A stretch of 13,242 nucleotides of DNA from CADEED01 sp044871085. Its GTDB lineage: Bacteria > Pseudomonadota > Gammaproteobacteria > Steroidobacterales > Steroidobacteraceae. Both the position numbers and the translations under genes were made by a program. This document shows, piece by piece, positions 12,848 through 13,242 of the stretch (position 1 is the stretch's first letter; the number at the start of each line of letters is the position of its first letter). The notes under the pieces are model-generated. The model was not told where the DNA came from. It made no database searches and worked only from the letters and a program-made list of their open reading frames with translations. The stretch lies in the NCBI GenBank assembly GCA_044871085.1, contig JBIOZI010000251.1, forward strand, positions 1-13,242, read 5' to 3'.

Positions 12848-13242
12848 ATGCGCACAATCGCTGCTCTGCTCGTACTGGTGTTCGCCCTGATCGCGGGTGC
12901 CGCTTGGCCTCAATCCGTCGAGCCACGCATCGCGCGAGACCGCGAGTTCACCGAGGGCGCATGGCTTGAGCCCGATCTCAAAAATGGCGCCGAGCTTTAC
13001 CAGACCTGCGCAGCTTGTCATGGGGCGGACGGGCGCGGCACCGAGGATGGCGAGATACCCGCGATCGCGGGACAGCACGGCAGCGTCCTGCTGAAACAGC
13101 TTACGGATTTTCGCCATGATCAGCGGTGGAACGAGCGCATGCGCAATTTCACCGACCGCCACCATCTGTCCGGCGCCCAGGACCTGACGGACGTGGCGGG
13201 CTATGTTGCGAATCTGCGGCGTTTCCCCGCCACGGCCAAGGG
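12848..13242 (+). CDS. Class I c-type cytochrome, N-terminal part (runs off right edge)
   Basis: About 131 codons of a secreted c-type cytochrome are visible. A Sec signal peptide (MRTIAALLVLVFALIAGAAW) would send it to the periplasm. The heme attachment motif CAACH is at residues 54-58, preceded by DLKNGAELYQT and followed by GADGRGTEDGEIPAIAGQHG, typical of cytochrome c4/c553-like domains. Met98 in WNERMRNF is the likely distal heme ligand. The domain ends with LTDVAGYVANLRR near the edge. The frame is still open, so a second heme domain, as in diheme cytochromes c4, may follow. The start at 12848 gives a clean signal peptide, although the ribosome site is poor. It would carry electrons to an oxidase or from a dehydrogenase; the partner genes are outside the window. 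Confidence 0.88.
   Translation, partial: MRTIAALLVLVFALIAGAAWPQSVEPRIARDREFTEGAWLEPDLKNGAELYQTCAACHGADGRGTEDGEIPAIAGQHGSVLLKQLTDFRHDQRWNERMRNFTDRHHLSGAQDLTDVAGYVANLRRFPATAK

Noticed and set aside
12788..13165. Minus-strand open frame opposite the cytochrome gene
   Set aside because: It is antisense to a clear signal peptide and CAACH heme motif and has no domain of its own.
1..13242. CRISPR array or other regular spaced repeats
   Set aside because: No repeat unit recurs at regular spacing; the only repeats are the paired boxes, tRNA ends, hairpins and IS ends listed above.

Overview
The window is GC-rich DNA of a Gram-negative proteobacterium. The evidence is an outer-membrane porin ending in Phe, an RND/HlyD efflux pair, a periplasmic PstS and a periplasmic c-type cytochrome. 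Gene style and the repeat block near 11.3-11.6 kb suggest a gammaproteobacterium near the Xanthomonadales/Steroidobacteraceae. That placement is inference from memory, and a betaproteobacterium is not excluded.

Region 1 (1-2916) looks like a reactive-sulfur module. A leftward run encodes a single-domain rhodanese, a YgaP-type two-helix membrane protein (DUF2892), a lipoprotein periplasmic adaptor (HlyD/MFP) and the N-terminal third or less of an RND efflux permease, which runs off the left edge. Diverging from it is an ArsR-family repressor. Its two cysteines (C43 and C109) match in spacing the persulfide-sensing pair of BigR/SqrR. The AT-rich divergent promoter region contains inverted repeats suitable as operators.

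Region 2 (2945-5160) is a two-component pair joined by a 4-base overlap: a membrane histidine kinase with a MASE1-like sensor and a FixL-type kinase core, and a FixJ/NarL-type response regulator. A roughly 300-base gap follows, holding two copies of a CACGTACGGG-containing box 75 bp apart, one of them a perfect palindrome. They are candidate operators for the regulator next door.

Region 3 (5463-10979) is a high-affinity phosphate uptake operon in the order porin, pstS, pstC, pstA, pstB, phoU. The last four genes are coupled by 4-base stop/start overlaps. A strong intrinsic terminator sits between pstS and pstC, which should make the binding protein more abundant than the transporter. No phoB/phoR lies in the window.

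Region 4 (10980-12847) is a mobile-DNA scar. It has two degenerate tRNA 3'-end copies about 200 bp apart, a dense run of perfect hairpins between and after them, and an IS6-family element bounded by 18-bp perfect inverted repeats. The IS transposase is broken by an in-frame stop directly after the catalytic Glu. A c-type cytochrome then begins and runs off the right edge.

I found no CRISPR array and no complete tRNA or rRNA. The most unusual items are the hairpin/tRNA-end block, the paired boxes upstream of the pst operon, and the sulfur-sensor/efflux arrangement.
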